Below, in pieces: positions 7,022 through 15,904 of a stretch of DNA of 64,000 nt (positions within the stretch are counted from its first letter, which is position 1; every line of letters begins with the position of its first letter). The position numbers and the translations under genes are program-made. The notes beneath the pieces are model-generated. The model made no database searches. It was not told the DNA's origin and saw only the letters and a list, made by a program, of their open reading frames with translations. Source of the DNA: Deltaproteobacteria bacterium (GTDB lineage: Bacteria > Desulfobacterota > Desulfobacteria > Desulfobacterales > Desulfosarcinaceae); NCBI GenBank assembly GCA_021824175.1, contig JAKALP010000008.1, positions 124,001 to 188,000 of the forward strand. The letters are read 5' to 3'.

Positions 7022-7447
7022 ATGGAAACAAACACACTTTTTGACAATACCGTCCATGTCGCCGAGCGCGCCTTGAATTTGCGTTCACGGCGCCATGAAC
7101 TGATTCTTTCGAATATTGCCAACGCCGATACGCCGAACTACAAGGCTTTTGATCTCATGGTAGAGGAAGCGCTGGCCAAGCAAGCCCCGCAACAAAACCA
7201 GGTCGAATTGCGCCAAACCGATCCAAATCATATTCCCGCGGGCGGTATCGCCTGGACGGAAAATCCGGTTCCTCAAAAAATCGAAATCTCGCCCCAGGCC
7301 ACCTTAAGAGGCGATGGGAACACCGTGGATATGGATCGCGAGATGTCTTCTTTGGCCGCCAATCAGCTTAAATATAGGGCTTCGTCGCAGATTCTATCAA
7401 AGAAATTTCAATCCATTCACAATGCCATCCAGGGGAGTAGAAGATAA
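7022..7447 (+). CDS. flgB: FlgB, proximal rod protein
   Basis: Rod protein of 141 residues, the usual size. It forms part of the proximal rod with FlgC, FlgF and FliE. The N-terminus carries the rod/hook family motif (ILSNIANADTPNYKAFD, about 30-46), and the C-terminus has the matching helix (D-M-D-R-E-M then L-A-A-N-Q-L-K-Y). ATG 7022 follows GGAAGGAG; an earlier in-frame GTG at 6965 overlaps the sigma-54 promoter and is rejected. First gene of a long operon that continues through flgE. Confidence 0.95.
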   Translation: METNTLFDNTVHVAERALNLRSRRHELILSNIANADTPNYKAFDLMVEEALAKQAPQQNQVELRQTDPNHIPAGGIAWTENPVPQKIEISPQATLRGDGNTVDMDREMSSLAANQLKYRASSQILSKKFQSIHNAIQGSRR

Positions 7448-7449
7448 TT

Positions 7450-7887
7450 ATGAGCTTTCTTGATTCGCTGCAAACCAGCGCCACGGGCCTTAGCGCCCAA
7501 CGATTCCGGATGAATTTGATCTCCAGCAATCTGGCCAACATCAATACCACCCGGACTCAGCAAGGCGGCCCATATAAACGCAAGGATGCGGTCTTTGAGG
7601 CCAAACCCCAGCAGCCATCCTTCCAGGAAGCATTATCGAACCAGGTGGCCCCAGAAAATACCGATGTGGAAGTCACCCAGATTGTAGAAGATGACCGGCC
7701 CCCCATTCTCAAATACGATCCCGGCCACCCGGACGCCGATGCCGATGGGTATATACGTTTGCCCAATATCAATGTGGTCGAAGAGATGGTGAACATGCTG
7801 TCGGCATCCCGCAGCTATGAGGCCAACATCACGGCGTTGCGTTCCACCAAGGATATGGCCTCGGATGCCCTGGATATAGGAAAATAA
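7450..7887 (+). CDS. flgC: FlgC, proximal rod protein
   Basis: Rod protein of 145 residues. The N-terminal family signature (LISSNLANINTTRT, about 20-33) and the C-terminal NVVEEMVNMLSASRSYEANI helix (about 101-120) are both clear. It packs with FlgB in the proximal rod, in the periplasm. The start is two bases after the flgB stop and the stop is two bases before fliE, so the three genes are tightly coupled. Confidence 0.95.
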   Translation: MSFLDSLQTSATGLSAQRFRMNLISSNLANINTTRTQQGGPYKRKDAVFEAKPQQPSFQEALSNQVAPENTDVEVTQIVEDDRPPILKYDPGHPDADADGYIRLPNINVVEEMVNMLSASRSYEANITALRSTKDMASDALDIGK

Positions 7888-7889
7888 TT

Positions 7890-8210
7890 ATGGCGGATAT
7901 TAATTTCTCCCCAATCGGATCTCAGCTTCAGTCGCCGGTGATCAAGACCGTCGGTCCCAAGCCGGAAATGGAAGCGGCCGAAGCCAAAAACGGAACGTTC
8001 GGTCAATGGCTGACCAAATCGCTGGGCGAAGTGGATCGGCTACAGGACGAAGCCGATAGCGCTTCCCAGAAATTGATCACGGGTCAGAGCCAGGACATTC
8101 ACGGCACAATGATCAGCCTTCAGAAAGCCAGTATCGCCTTTGAGCTGGCCATGGAGATTCGCAACAAGGTGGTTGCCGCCTATGAAGAGATCAAACGGAT
8201 GCAGTTTTAG
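7890..8210 (+). CDS. fliE: FliE, MS-ring/rod junction protein
   Basis: Small basal body protein of 106 residues that links the FliF ring to the FlgB rod and is among the first export substrates. The conserved C-terminal half is seen as D-I-H-G-T-M-I-S-L-Q-K-A-S-I-A-F-E-L near 68-85 followed by the E-I-R-N-K-V-V-A-A-Y-E-E-I helix. It follows flgC by two bases. Confidence 0.93.
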   Translation: MADINFSPIGSQLQSPVIKTVGPKPEMEAAEAKNGTFGQWLTKSLGEVDRLQDEADSASQKLITGQSQDIHGTMISLQKASIAFELAMEIRNKVVAAYEEIKRMQF

Positions 8211-8290
8211 TTGGTCAATAGGTTGATTGGTTCGACGGCGGTATTCAGACGGTCGCGGCAGCTCAAATGAATCAACCAGTAAACGAATAA
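8211..8290. repeat. Family B palindromic repeat, copy B2
   Basis: Left arm around 8211-8235 (GGTTGATTGGTTCG) and inverted right arm around 8268-8290 (GAATCAACCAGTAAACGAAT), between the fliE stop and fliF start. Confidence 0.65.
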
Positions 8291-8313
8291 AAAAATAGAC
8301 GAAGCAAAAAGCC

Positions 8314-9924
8314 ATGCCCAATTCGATAGCAGATATCCTGAAGCAACTCAGAGCCATCATTCAGACCATGTCTGCCAGCAAGATGATGGCGCTCTTTATT
8401 CTCGTCGCGGCCACCGTTGCGGGCTTGGTGATGATGATCACCTGGTCCGGCAAACCTGACTTTGTACCTCTCTATGCCCACCTGACCCCCGAAGATGCCG
8501 GAGAAGTGGTGGCCGCCCTGCGCGAAAAGAAGATCGACTACCAGCTCTCCCACGACGGCACCACTGTTCAGGTTCCCCATGAAAAGCTTTATGAGGTGCG
8601 CTTGGATTTAGCTTCCCAAGGTTTGCCGCGCGGAGGACTTGGTTTTGAAGTATTTGACAACACCAAATTGGGCGTTACCGAATTTGTTCAAAATATCAAC
8701 TACCAGAGAGCCTTGCAGGGTGAACTGGCCCGCACCATCAACGGCCTGGAAGAAGTGGAAAGCACCCGCGTTCATATCGTGATGCCCCAACGATCGTTGT
8801 TCGTTGAAGAAGAAGAGCCGGCCACGGCTTCGGTGATCTTAAAACTGCGACATGGACGGTGGCTCAATGACGAACAGGTTCAAGGCATTGTGCATTTGGT
8901 TTCCTCCAGTGTGCCGCGATTGACCCCGGCCAATGTTACGGTGGTGGATAACAACGGCAAGATGCTTACTTCCAACCAGGACGATCAATCCGTATCCAAG
9001 CTGACCGCCGATCACCTTGAGTTCCAGCACCGCAAAGAACGCGAGACCGAAAGACGAATCACCAGCATGCTGGAAAAGGTGTTGGGACCCGATAAAGCGA
9101 TCGTGCGGGCAGCCTGCGATCTCGATTTCATTCAACAGGAAAAAACCGAAGAGATGTATTTGCCTGAGAATCATGTGGTTCGCAGCGAACAGCTCACCAA
9201 CGAATCCTCTTCCCAGGCAGAACCCGGCGCTGGTGGAATTCCGGGATTGGCGGCCAACATCACCCAACCCCAGAGCACCACGACCACCACAACACCCGCG
9301 ACGGCCAAAGGTTTTCAAAAAGCCGATGCCACCCGCAACTATGAAATCGGAAAAACCGTTTCCCGCAAGATCATGCCCGTGGGCAAGCTCCAACGGTTGT
9401 CCGTGGCCGTGGTGGTCGATGGCACTTACAAAACCGTCATGGTGGGGACCGGCAAGAATCAGCGTGAAGAAGTGCAATATGTTCCACGCACCAAGGAAGA
9501 GATCACCACATTTGAAAACATCGTCAAAGGCGCGGTCAATTTTGACGAATCCCGTGGAGATAAAGTGGAAGTGGCCAATATGCCCTTCAATACCGATAAG
9601 CTGATGGCAAGTTCCAATGAAGACGGCGTTCGCTGGATAGATCGGCTGAAAGGATATGGCAGTATTTTTAAATATCTGGCCGTGGCCTTGTTCGTATTTT
9701 CCACCTTTGTTTACGTGATTCGGCCATTGATCAGTTGGTTGACGGACACTTCCTGGGAAGATGTGGACTTGCTGGAACATCTGCCGCGCACCATTTCCGA
9801 GATCGAAAGCCAGTACGCGGCCAAGGGCGCCACCGATAATTATGTCGCCCAGGCCACCCAACTGATTACTACCAACCAGGAGGATTCCACAAGGTTGATG
9901 CAGCAGTGGTTGAAGGAAACATAG
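8314..9924 (+). CDS. fliF: FliF, flagellar MS-ring protein
   Basis: MS-ring protein of 536 residues, normal length. The first membrane helix is at about 24-43 (M-A-L-F-I-L-V-A-A), followed by the periplasmic ring-building motifs with the typical D-L-A-S-Q-G-L-P-R-G-G-L-G-F-E pattern (about 97-111). A second membrane helix lies near 450-468, and the C-terminal tail (about 500-536) would bind FliG. A Thr/Pro-rich segment near 318-332 lies in the variable periplasmic loop. Located between fliE and fliG in the flgB operon. Confidence 0.96.
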   Translation: MPNSIADILKQLRAIIQTMSASKMMALFILVAATVAGLVMMITWSGKPDFVPLYAHLTPEDAGEVVAALREKKIDYQLSHDGTTVQVPHEKLYEVRLDLASQGLPRGGLGFEVFDNTKLGVTEFVQNINYQRALQGELARTINGLEEVESTRVHIVMPQRSLFVEEEEPATASVILKLRHGRWLNDEQVQGIVHLVSSSVPRLTPANVTVVDNNGKMLTSNQDDQSVSKLTADHLEFQHRKERETERRITSMLEKVLGPDKAIVRAACDLDFIQQEKTEEMYLPENHVVRSEQLTNESSSQAEPGAGGIPGLAANITQPQSTTTTTTPATAKGFQKADATRNYEIGKTVSRKIMPVGKLQRLSVAVVVDGTYKTVMVGTGKNQREEVQYVPRTKEEITTFENIVKGAVNFDESRGDKVEVANMPFNTDKLMASSNEDGVRWIDRLKGYGSIFKYLAVALFVFSTFVYVIRPLISWLTDTSWEDVDLLEHLPRTISEIESQYAAKGATDNYVAQATQLITTNQEDSTRLMQQWLKET

Positions 9925-9983
9925 AAGAGAATCGGACTCTGACTCAGGATAAACCGCCAACACTGAAGCGAATGTAAAACGCC

Positions 9984-10958
9984 ATGATGGACACCAAACA
10001 ACTCAAAGGCTCCTTGAAAGTGGCAATCCTGACCAAAGCGGTGGGGGGTGACGCCACGCGGACCATCCTGGATCGCTTCTCTGCCGATGAGCGCCAATTG
10101 ATCGCCAAGCTGCAATCCAAAATCGGTGCGTTGCCGAAAAGTCTCATTGACGGTGTGGCTCAAGATTTCGTGCAGTCCAGCGGAATTCCCATCCAGTTGC
10201 TGCAGCCGGGCGCGACCAAGGAAGAAGGTGAGGCGGCCAAGGAGACTAAAAAGGGGCACCCCAAATCCACCCTGGAGGCCATCCAGGATATCGAGCCCAA
10301 TCAGCTGATACAGCTGATCCGTGACGAACATCCGCAAACCATCGCGTTAATTCTGGTCCATTTGGAGCCGGCTACGGCCAGCGAAATTCTAGCCCGCCTG
10401 CCGGATCAGACCATGACCGATGTCGCGCTGCGCATCGCGAGTCTGAATAAGGTTCAAGCCGGCATGGTCAAAGAGGTGGACAAGGTATTTGAAGAGATCC
10501 TGAAGAACAAGGATGGCATGAACACCCAGGAGGCCGGTGGCGTCGGTCGGCTGGCCGAGCTTCTCAACCATATTGACGGCAGCACGGTGGAACAGATTAT
10601 TGACGAAATTGAAGAAAATAACGCGGACCTGGCTGAAGAGATCAAGCAGATGATGTTTGTCTTCGATGACTTGGTCCTGGTCGATGACAAGGGATTGCAA
10701 AAAGTGTTGCGCAATGTAGAATCTCAAGAATTGGCGGTGGCCTTGAAAGCCGCCACCGAAGAGGTCAAGCAGAAGATCTTCCGGAATATGTCGCAGCGCG
10801 CCGCCGAGATACTCAAGGAAGAAATGGAAGTCTCCGGTGCGGTGCGGATGAAGGATGTCACCAGCGCTCAGCAAAAGATCACCCGTATCGTGCAGGAGCT
10901 GGAGCGCAAGGGCGAAGTCATCATTGCCGGTCGTGGCGGCGAAGAATTTGTGGGCTAA
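9984..10958 (+). CDS. fliG: FliG, rotor/switch protein
   Basis: Rotor protein of 324 residues at the cytoplasmic face of the MS ring; it transmits stator torque and sets rotation direction. The middle domain has the EHPQ motif (D-E-H-P-Q-T-I-A-L-I-L, about 113-123). The C-terminal torque helix has the charged residues F-D-D-L-V-L-V-D-D-K near 227-236. The N-terminal FliF-binding domain is recognisable but divergent. A second Met directly follows the first. The stop overlaps the start of the fliH-fliI gene as TAATG, so translation is coupled. Confidence 0.95.
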   Translation: MMDTKQLKGSLKVAILTKAVGGDATRTILDRFSADERQLIAKLQSKIGALPKSLIDGVAQDFVQSSGIPIQLLQPGATKEEGEAAKETKKGHPKSTLEAIQDIEPNQLIQLIRDEHPQTIALILVHLEPATASEILARLPDQTMTDVALRIASLNKVQAGMVKEVDKVFEEILKNKDGMNTQEAGGVGRLAELLNHIDGSTVEQIIDEIEENNADLAEEIKQMMFVFDDLVLVDDKGLQKVLRNVESQELAVALKAATEEVKQKIFRNMSQRAAEILKEEMEVSGAVRMKDVTSAQQKITRIVQELERKGEVIIAGRGGEEFVG

Positions 10959-12931
10959 TGACCAAACAAGATCAATACAAATCCTACTGTTTTCCCGAAA
11001 TCAAAGGCCATGACCTTGAAGGCGAGGGTGGCGGCGGTCAACGGCCGGAGAATTCGGAAACTTTAGAGCAGAAACTGGCCGCCGCTGAGGCCTGCGCCTA
11101 TGAAGAGGGCCGAGCCCAAGGGCGGGAACAGACGCTGGCAAGTAGCAAAGCCAAAGTAGAACGTCTCAATCGTTTGCTGGGCCAGACTCGTATCGGCCTG
11201 GAAGAACATCAAGCCCGGACCCGGAGCCACTGTGAGGAAGACACGGTGCGACTGGCTCTGGCTTTGGCCAAAGATATCCTTGATTTTGAAATTACGCGCC
11301 ATCCTGAAAAGATTGAACGAATTACCCGCAAGGCGCTGGACATGACCGCCGGCCAGGAAAAAGTAAAGATTAAAGCCCATGCCGCCGAAGCAGAAACCAT
11401 TCGCGCGATTTTGCGGGAAAAAATGCCTGGCAACGATAGTTGGCGCGATTCCTATCAGATCATTTCCGATGCTTCAATGCCCAAGGGCGGATGTGTGATC
11501 GAAACTGACTTTGGTATTATTGACTCCCGCATTGAGCAACAGCTGGCCGCCATCAGCGATAAACTCTTTGTGAAAGTGGCTGAAGCTAAGGCTGCGGTCC
11601 GTGAAGAGCCAGGCAACTTCGCAACGCTGGAACACTATCGACAAAGCGTTACTTCCACGGAACCCATCAAAATATATGGCCATGTGACCAAAGTGGTGGG
11701 CCTGGTCGTCGAAGCCAATGGCCCGGCCACTCAATTGGGCTGCATCTGCGATATCCATGGGACTGAAAAAGAGCGGCCGGTCACGGCCGAAGTGTTGGGG
11801 TTCCGCGACCGTACCGTCCTAATGATGCCTCTGGAAGAGATTCGCACCATCGGGCCCGGCAGCCGGGTGGTGGCCCGCCAGGACAAGGCCTCAATCGCGG
11901 TGGGGCCGGAATTGCTCGGCCGCGTGATCAATGGATTGGGCAATCCCATTGATGGACGAGGGCCATTAAACCTCGAAGGGCAATATCCTATTTATGCCAC
12001 CCCCATCAATCCTTTGCTGCGGCAGCGCATCCGTAATCCTTTGGATCTAGGCATCCGGGCGATCAATGGTTTGCTGACCGTAGGGTGTGGTCAACGCATG
12101 GGGATTTTCGCCGGGTCAGGCGTGGGCAAGAGCGTGCTGATGGGCATGATCGCTCGTAAAAGCAGCGCGGATGTGAATGTCATCGCTCTGATCGGCGAGC
12201 GTGGCCGTGAACTCAACGACTTTATTGAAAAGGACTTGGGAGAAGAAGGGCTGAAGAAATCAGTGGTGGTCGTGGCCACTTCGGATCATCTGCCTCTGGT
12301 GCGGGTGCGCGGCGCATTTGTGGCCACCGCCATTGCCGAGTATTTCCGCGATCAGGGCATGACGGTCAATTTGATGATGGATTCGCTGACCCGTTTTGCC
12401 ATGGCCCAACGTGAAATCGGGTTGGCTCTGGGTGAGCCGCCTACCACCAAAGGGTATACGCCGTCGGTTTTTACTTTACTGCCCAAATTGCTCGAACGCG
12501 CCGGCACTTCCGATCACAATGGGTCCATCACCGGCCTCTATACGGTCCTGGTGGAAGGCGACGACATGAATGAGCCCATTGCCGATGCCGCCCGTTCCAT
12601 CCTTGACGGCCACATTGTGCTCAGTCGGGATCTGGCCCATCACAATCACTACCCGGCCATTGATGTATTGCGCAGTATCAGCAGAGTGATGGAAGATATC
12701 GCCACGCTCCAGCATAAACATAATGCCGGCAGGATGAAGGAACTTTTGGCCGTCTATCGCAAGTCCGAAGATTTAATCAACATCGGCGCTTATGTGCCCG
12801 GCACCAATGCCGGCATTGACCGCGCCATGGCCAAGATCGACGGGATCAATGGTTATCTAAGGCAAGACATTAACGAAAGCGTCAACTTCGAACAGAGTCT
12901 CCAGCAACTGGATCAGGTAATGAATGGGTAG
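10958..12931 (+). CDS. FliH-FliI fusion: export regulator joined to flagellar export ATPase
   Basis: A single uninterrupted reading frame of 657 residues. Residues 1 to about 205 are FliH: Gly-spaced helix (E-E-G-R-A-Q-G-R-E, 49-57), coiled helix, and the C-terminal FliH module ending G-G-C-V-I-E-T-D-F-G-I-I-D near 177-189. From about 222 the FliI sequence begins (L-E-H-Y-R-Q-S) and runs to the end: Walker A GSGVGKS (386-392), LIGERGREL (411-419), Walker B LMMDSLTRFAMAQRE (472-486). The FliI part alone has the normal length of about 435 residues, including its N-terminal FliH-binding helix. FliI hydrolyses ATP to help unfold and deliver export substrates; FliH normally binds it as a separate dimer. 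Here the ratio would be fixed at 1:1. The gene overlaps fliG and is followed by fliJ. A separate FliI start inside the frame cannot be excluded, but I see no strong ribosome binding site near the junction. Confidence 0.93.
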   Translation: MTKQDQYKSYCFPEIKGHDLEGEGGGGQRPENSETLEQKLAAAEACAYEEGRAQGREQTLASSKAKVERLNRLLGQTRIGLEEHQARTRSHCEEDTVRLALALAKDILDFEITRHPEKIERITRKALDMTAGQEKVKIKAHAAEAETIRAILREKMPGNDSWRDSYQIISDASMPKGGCVIETDFGIIDSRIEQQLAAISDKLFVKVAEAKAAVREEPGNFATLEHYRQSVTSTEPIKIYGHVTKVVGLVVEANGPATQLGCICDIHGTEKERPVTAEVLGFRDRTVLMMPLEEIRTIGPGSRVVARQDKASIAVGPELLGRVINGLGNPIDGRGPLNLEGQYPIYATPINPLLRQRIRNPLDLGIRAINGLLTVGCGQRMGIFAGSGVGKSVLMGMIARKSSADVNVIALIGERGRELNDFIEKDLGEEGLKKSVVVVATSDHLPLVRVRGAFVATAIAEYFRDQGMTVNLMMDSLTRFAMAQREIGLALGEPPTTKGYTPSVFTLLPKLLERAGTSDHNGSITGLYTVLVEGDDMNEPIADAARSILDGHIVLSRDLAHHNHYPAIDVLRSISRVMEDIATLQHKHNAGRMKELLAVYRKSEDLINIGAYVPGTNAGIDRAMAKIDGINGYLRQDINESVNFEQSLQQLDQVMNG

Positions 12932-13030
12932 GGGAAATAGAAGGTCTTGTTATTGATTAAGTCGGGGTATTCAACGGGCCAATCCCGCCAAAGATCGGCG
13001 GGATCAAGCATCAATTAGATTAAATCAAGG

Positions 13031-13085
13031 TGTTTGACGGGCCAACGGGTTACGGGCAAACGGGCTAACGGGTAACGGGCAAACG
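13031..13085 (+). repeat. Family C tandem repeat, copy C1
   Basis: About six imperfect ACGGGYMA octamers in tandem, ending right at the fliJ start codon. The block is preceded by AAGGTGTTTGACGG, which also precedes copy C2. Confidence 0.8.
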
Positions 13086-13087
13086 AA

Positions 13088-13531
13088 ATGGCCTTTCAAT
13101 TCAAACTCGAAGCAGTACGGCGCTATCGCCAATTTGAAGAAGATCGTTGCCAGCGGGAGTTTGCCGATGCCCAACGCCAGGTTGAACAGGCCAAAGCCAT
13201 ATTGGCGGCCATGATCGCCCGGCGAACCCAGACCGAAGAAGATTTCAGACAGGGCCAAGCCGATGGTGAAAGCGCGGCCCAGGCCGCCATGTATCGCGGA
13301 TTTCTGGAACGCCTGGGTGACGAAATTGAAACTCAACAAAACCATTTAGCCAGCGCTGAAAAAGCCTGTGAAGAAAAACGCCAAGCGTTATTGGAAGCCA
13401 TGAAGAAGCGCAAAACCATCGACCGTTTGAAAGAGAAAGGCGAGCAGGCCTTTATGGCTGAACTCAATAGTGAAGAGCAGAAGTTTATCAACGAGATTGC
13501 CATTAACCGACATATACTTAAAAACCGATAA
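13088..13531 (+). CDS. fliJ: FliJ, flagellar export chaperone/ATPase stalk
   Basis: A 147-residue, almost wholly helical, charged protein with the FliJ pattern: F-Q-F-K-L-E-A-V-R-R-Y-R near the N-terminus, then two long antiparallel coiled-coil helices. FliJ sits in the centre of the FliI ring like the gamma subunit of F-ATPase and contacts FlhA. Its place directly after the fliH-fliI gene supports this. A run of family C repeats fills the gap before it, ending right at the start codon, so no good ribosome binding site is visible. Confidence 0.85.
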   Translation: MAFQFKLEAVRRYRQFEEDRCQREFADAQRQVEQAKAILAAMIARRTQTEEDFRQGQADGESAAQAAMYRGFLERLGDEIETQQNHLASAEKACEEKRQALLEAMKKRKTIDRLKEKGEQAFMAELNSEEQKFINEIAINRHILKNR

Positions 13532-13542
13532 AGGAATACCTC

Positions 13543-15120
13543 ATGCAGTGCACGGTAATGTATTTCAATGTCCCAACCGCAACGAACATCGCCGGGATAG
13601 GGGCCCAGAAGGTGGCGGTCAAATTATCCAGCAAAACCGCCGCCGCCCTGAAAAACGATTCGGGCCAGTTCGCCGAGATCATGGCTGCTTTGATGTCGTT
13701 GCCAGCCAGTGGTATCAACCCAACGCAGAACAAGCTCCAGTGGGTGTCTGCTGAAGATGGCTCCAAGGAATCTGTTCCTCTGCTTGATTTGAGCGGTGTG
13801 AGCAATCCCGAGAGCGTGGGGCCAAAAATGGTCCAGCTCCTGATGAATTCAACAGGACAAGGCGCGGCCCCTGGCCGCTCTTTCCAGCAATATCGATCGG
13901 GACTGGCCGATGTCGGCAGTGATAAAACCGCCAGCGCATTGACAGTGGCGCCTGATACCGCGAATTCAGCCGAAGTGGATCTGGACCAACTGATCTTGGG
14001 TAAAAAAGTTGACTGGCCGGCTTCCAATAAGAGCAGGGTGGCAACTCAGGCGCAACCGGAGATGCAGATGTCTGAAACGCCAAATGCGGCGCAGCCACTT
14101 TCCGCGGATGCGGCCTCCCCCTTGTTGTTGAAGAAAACTGGCCATATCAAACAAGACCTGCTTTCCAATATGAACGCGGGAGAAGAGCGGGCTGACTTGA
14201 CATCCCTTCCAACAATAGATGATGGGGAGGGGAATTTATCTTCCAATAAACCGATAGCAATATCCACCCAATTGCCACCGGCGACGGAAGAAAAAAAGGC
14301 CTTTGGACCTCTTAACCAAAAAATTCTACCGGACAGTAAAAAGGTCGTGCAATCCCAAGCGGTGGGAAATACTTTGACAACCCAAGAGGGGCAGGAGACC
14401 AATTTGTCCGATACTATCACCAATTCGGAACATCGCTTCAATGACGGGCTCCGCAGGCATGCCTCCGCGCTCAAAAAGGAAGTTGACGGATTCTCCAGAC
14501 CATCCCAGGCATCGGCGTCCGGCAATGGGTCCGGTACCATGCCAGCCGGATCAGTGCCTGACGACATGAGCCCAAGCTTTGAGGCGCATTTGAAAAACAG
14601 TGAACACCTTAAGTCTTCCAACCTCAAAGGGGCAACCGACCCGCAGGCCAATACCAAGGATTTGCAAAGTGATGTGGTGCATCAAATTGTTCAGCGCATG
14701 ACGGTCCGGTCCGACGGCCAATTATCCCAGATGAATATCAAGCTTAAGCCTGAATTTCTCGGCAATATGCACCTGGAAATCACGACCGAAAATCAACAGG
14801 TCGCGATCCGCATGACGGCGGATAACCATCATGTCAAAAATATGATTGAACAAAACATCCAGGTGCTGAAAGCGGAGATGCAGCAACAAGGCCTCCAGGT
14901 GCACAAAATCGATGTTTTTGTCTCCCAGGACCAGGACGCGTGGAAAAATGGTCAACAACAGACCGCTTTTCGCCAGTCCCAGGATCACCCCCGGCAGCAG
15001 GCCGGACAGCGGGAAGGGCGGCAGAAGGAGACCATGAACCCTTCGCTTTCGGCTGTGTCGGAAGTCAATGCCAACGCGGCCCTGCGCGCCAATAACAGTG
15101 AAGTGGATTTCTTTGCCTAA
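13543..15120 (+). CDS. fliK: FliK, hook-length control protein
   Basis: A 525-residue protein with a long, low-complexity Ser/Thr/Pro/Gln-rich N-terminal part (about 1-380), the ruler region, and a conserved C-terminal Flg_hook domain (about 385-480; L-K-P-E-F-L-G-N-M-H-L-E-I near 398-410). It is exported during hook growth and switches FlhB from hook to filament substrates. The C-terminal tail is rich in Gln and Arg. An AAGGA site precedes ATG 13543. It sits between fliJ and flgD, the standard place. Confidence 0.92.
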   Translation: MQCTVMYFNVPTATNIAGIGAQKVAVKLSSKTAAALKNDSGQFAEIMAALMSLPASGINPTQNKLQWVSAEDGSKESVPLLDLSGVSNPESVGPKMVQLLMNSTGQGAAPGRSFQQYRSGLADVGSDKTASALTVAPDTANSAEVDLDQLILGKKVDWPASNKSRVATQAQPEMQMSETPNAAQPLSADAASPLLLKKTGHIKQDLLSNMNAGEERADLTSLPTIDDGEGNLSSNKPIAISTQLPPATEEKKAFGPLNQKILPDSKKVVQSQAVGNTLTTQEGQETNLSDTITNSEHRFNDGLRRHASALKKEVDGFSRPSQASASGNGSGTMPAGSVPDDMSPSFEAHLKNSEHLKSSNLKGATDPQANTKDLQSDVVHQIVQRMTVRSDGQLSQMNIKLKPEFLGNMHLEITTENQQVAIRMTADNHHVKNMIEQNIQVLKAEMQQQGLQVHKIDVFVSQDQDAWKNGQQQTAFRQSQDHPRQQAGQREGRQKETMNPSLSAVSEVNANAALRANNSEVDFFA

Positions 15121-15138
15121 TCGAGAAGGAGAATTTAT

Positions 15139-15819
15139 ATGGCTATATCCGGCGTGAATCAGGTAGCTGCAAATGCTGGTCAGAGTAGCGGCACAACTAC
15201 TTCCAAAAATGGTGTGATGGGCAAAGACGACTTTTTGCATTTGCTGGTGGCGCAGCTACAGGCCCAGGACCCGCTCAACCCCATGGACGGAACTGCTTTT
15301 ACGGCCCAACTGGCGCAATTCAGTTCACTGGAGCAACTCCAGAACATCAACACGGCCTTGGGAACCCTGAGTACTTCCCAATCGGCGCAAACCAACAGTC
15401 AGGCGGTCGGGTACATCGGCAAAACCATTGTGGCCCAAGGCAATTCCTTCCAGCACACCCATGGGCAGAGTGACGATTTGCAGTATACTTTGGCTCAAGA
15501 CGCGGCCGGTGTTTATGCCACGGTTTCCGATTCCCAGGGCAACTTCATCCGCCGGATTCAAGTCGGCGCAAAATCCGCCGGCCAGCAGTCATTTTCATGG
15601 GATGGGCGCGATTATCTCGGCGGGCAAGCGCCCGATGGTGTTTACACTTTCAGCATTTCAGCGGTGGATAAAGCCGGCAACTCGGTAAATGCGACCCAAT
15701 TTGTAAATGGTGAAGTCACTGGGGTGAACTTTAAGAACGGAACGGCCTATCTGGTCTGTGGCAACCGCGAGATCGCGATGAGCGATGTCAGCCAAGTTCG
15801 AACGACACCCACGAACTAA
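15139..15819 (+). CDS. flgD: FlgD, hook cap/scaffold protein
   Basis: Hook-capping protein of 226 residues. The N-terminus has the conserved F-L-H-L-L-V-A-Q-L-Q-A-Q-D-P-L-N-P-M motif (about 32-49) and the adjacent FTAQLAQFSSLEQL. The C-terminal half is the FlgD Ig-like/tudor region with F-S-W-D-G-R-D near 152-158. It caps the growing hook while FlgE is inserted. A strong AGAAGGAGA ribosome site precedes ATG 15139. Confidence 0.95.
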   Translation: MAISGVNQVAANAGQSSGTTTSKNGVMGKDDFLHLLVAQLQAQDPLNPMDGTAFTAQLAQFSSLEQLQNINTALGTLSTSQSAQTNSQAVGYIGKTIVAQGNSFQHTHGQSDDLQYTLAQDAAGVYATVSDSQGNFIRRIQVGAKSAGQQSFSWDGRDYLGGQAPDGVYTFSISAVDKAGNSVNATQFVNGEVTGVNFKNGTAYLVCGNREIAMSDVSQVRTTPTN

Positions 15820-15904
15820 AATAACCATAAGAAACGTAATGGATTGATTAAGATCGGAAGACCATCAGGAAAACAAAAGCGCATAAGACGAAGGGAGTAA
15901 ACAT

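Noticed and set aside
8839-9963. Long open frame antisense to fliF
   Set aside because: A shadow of fliF codon bias; rich in His and Gly with no ribosome site or family match. The same applies to other long antisense frames, such as 58414-59538 and 62127-63167.
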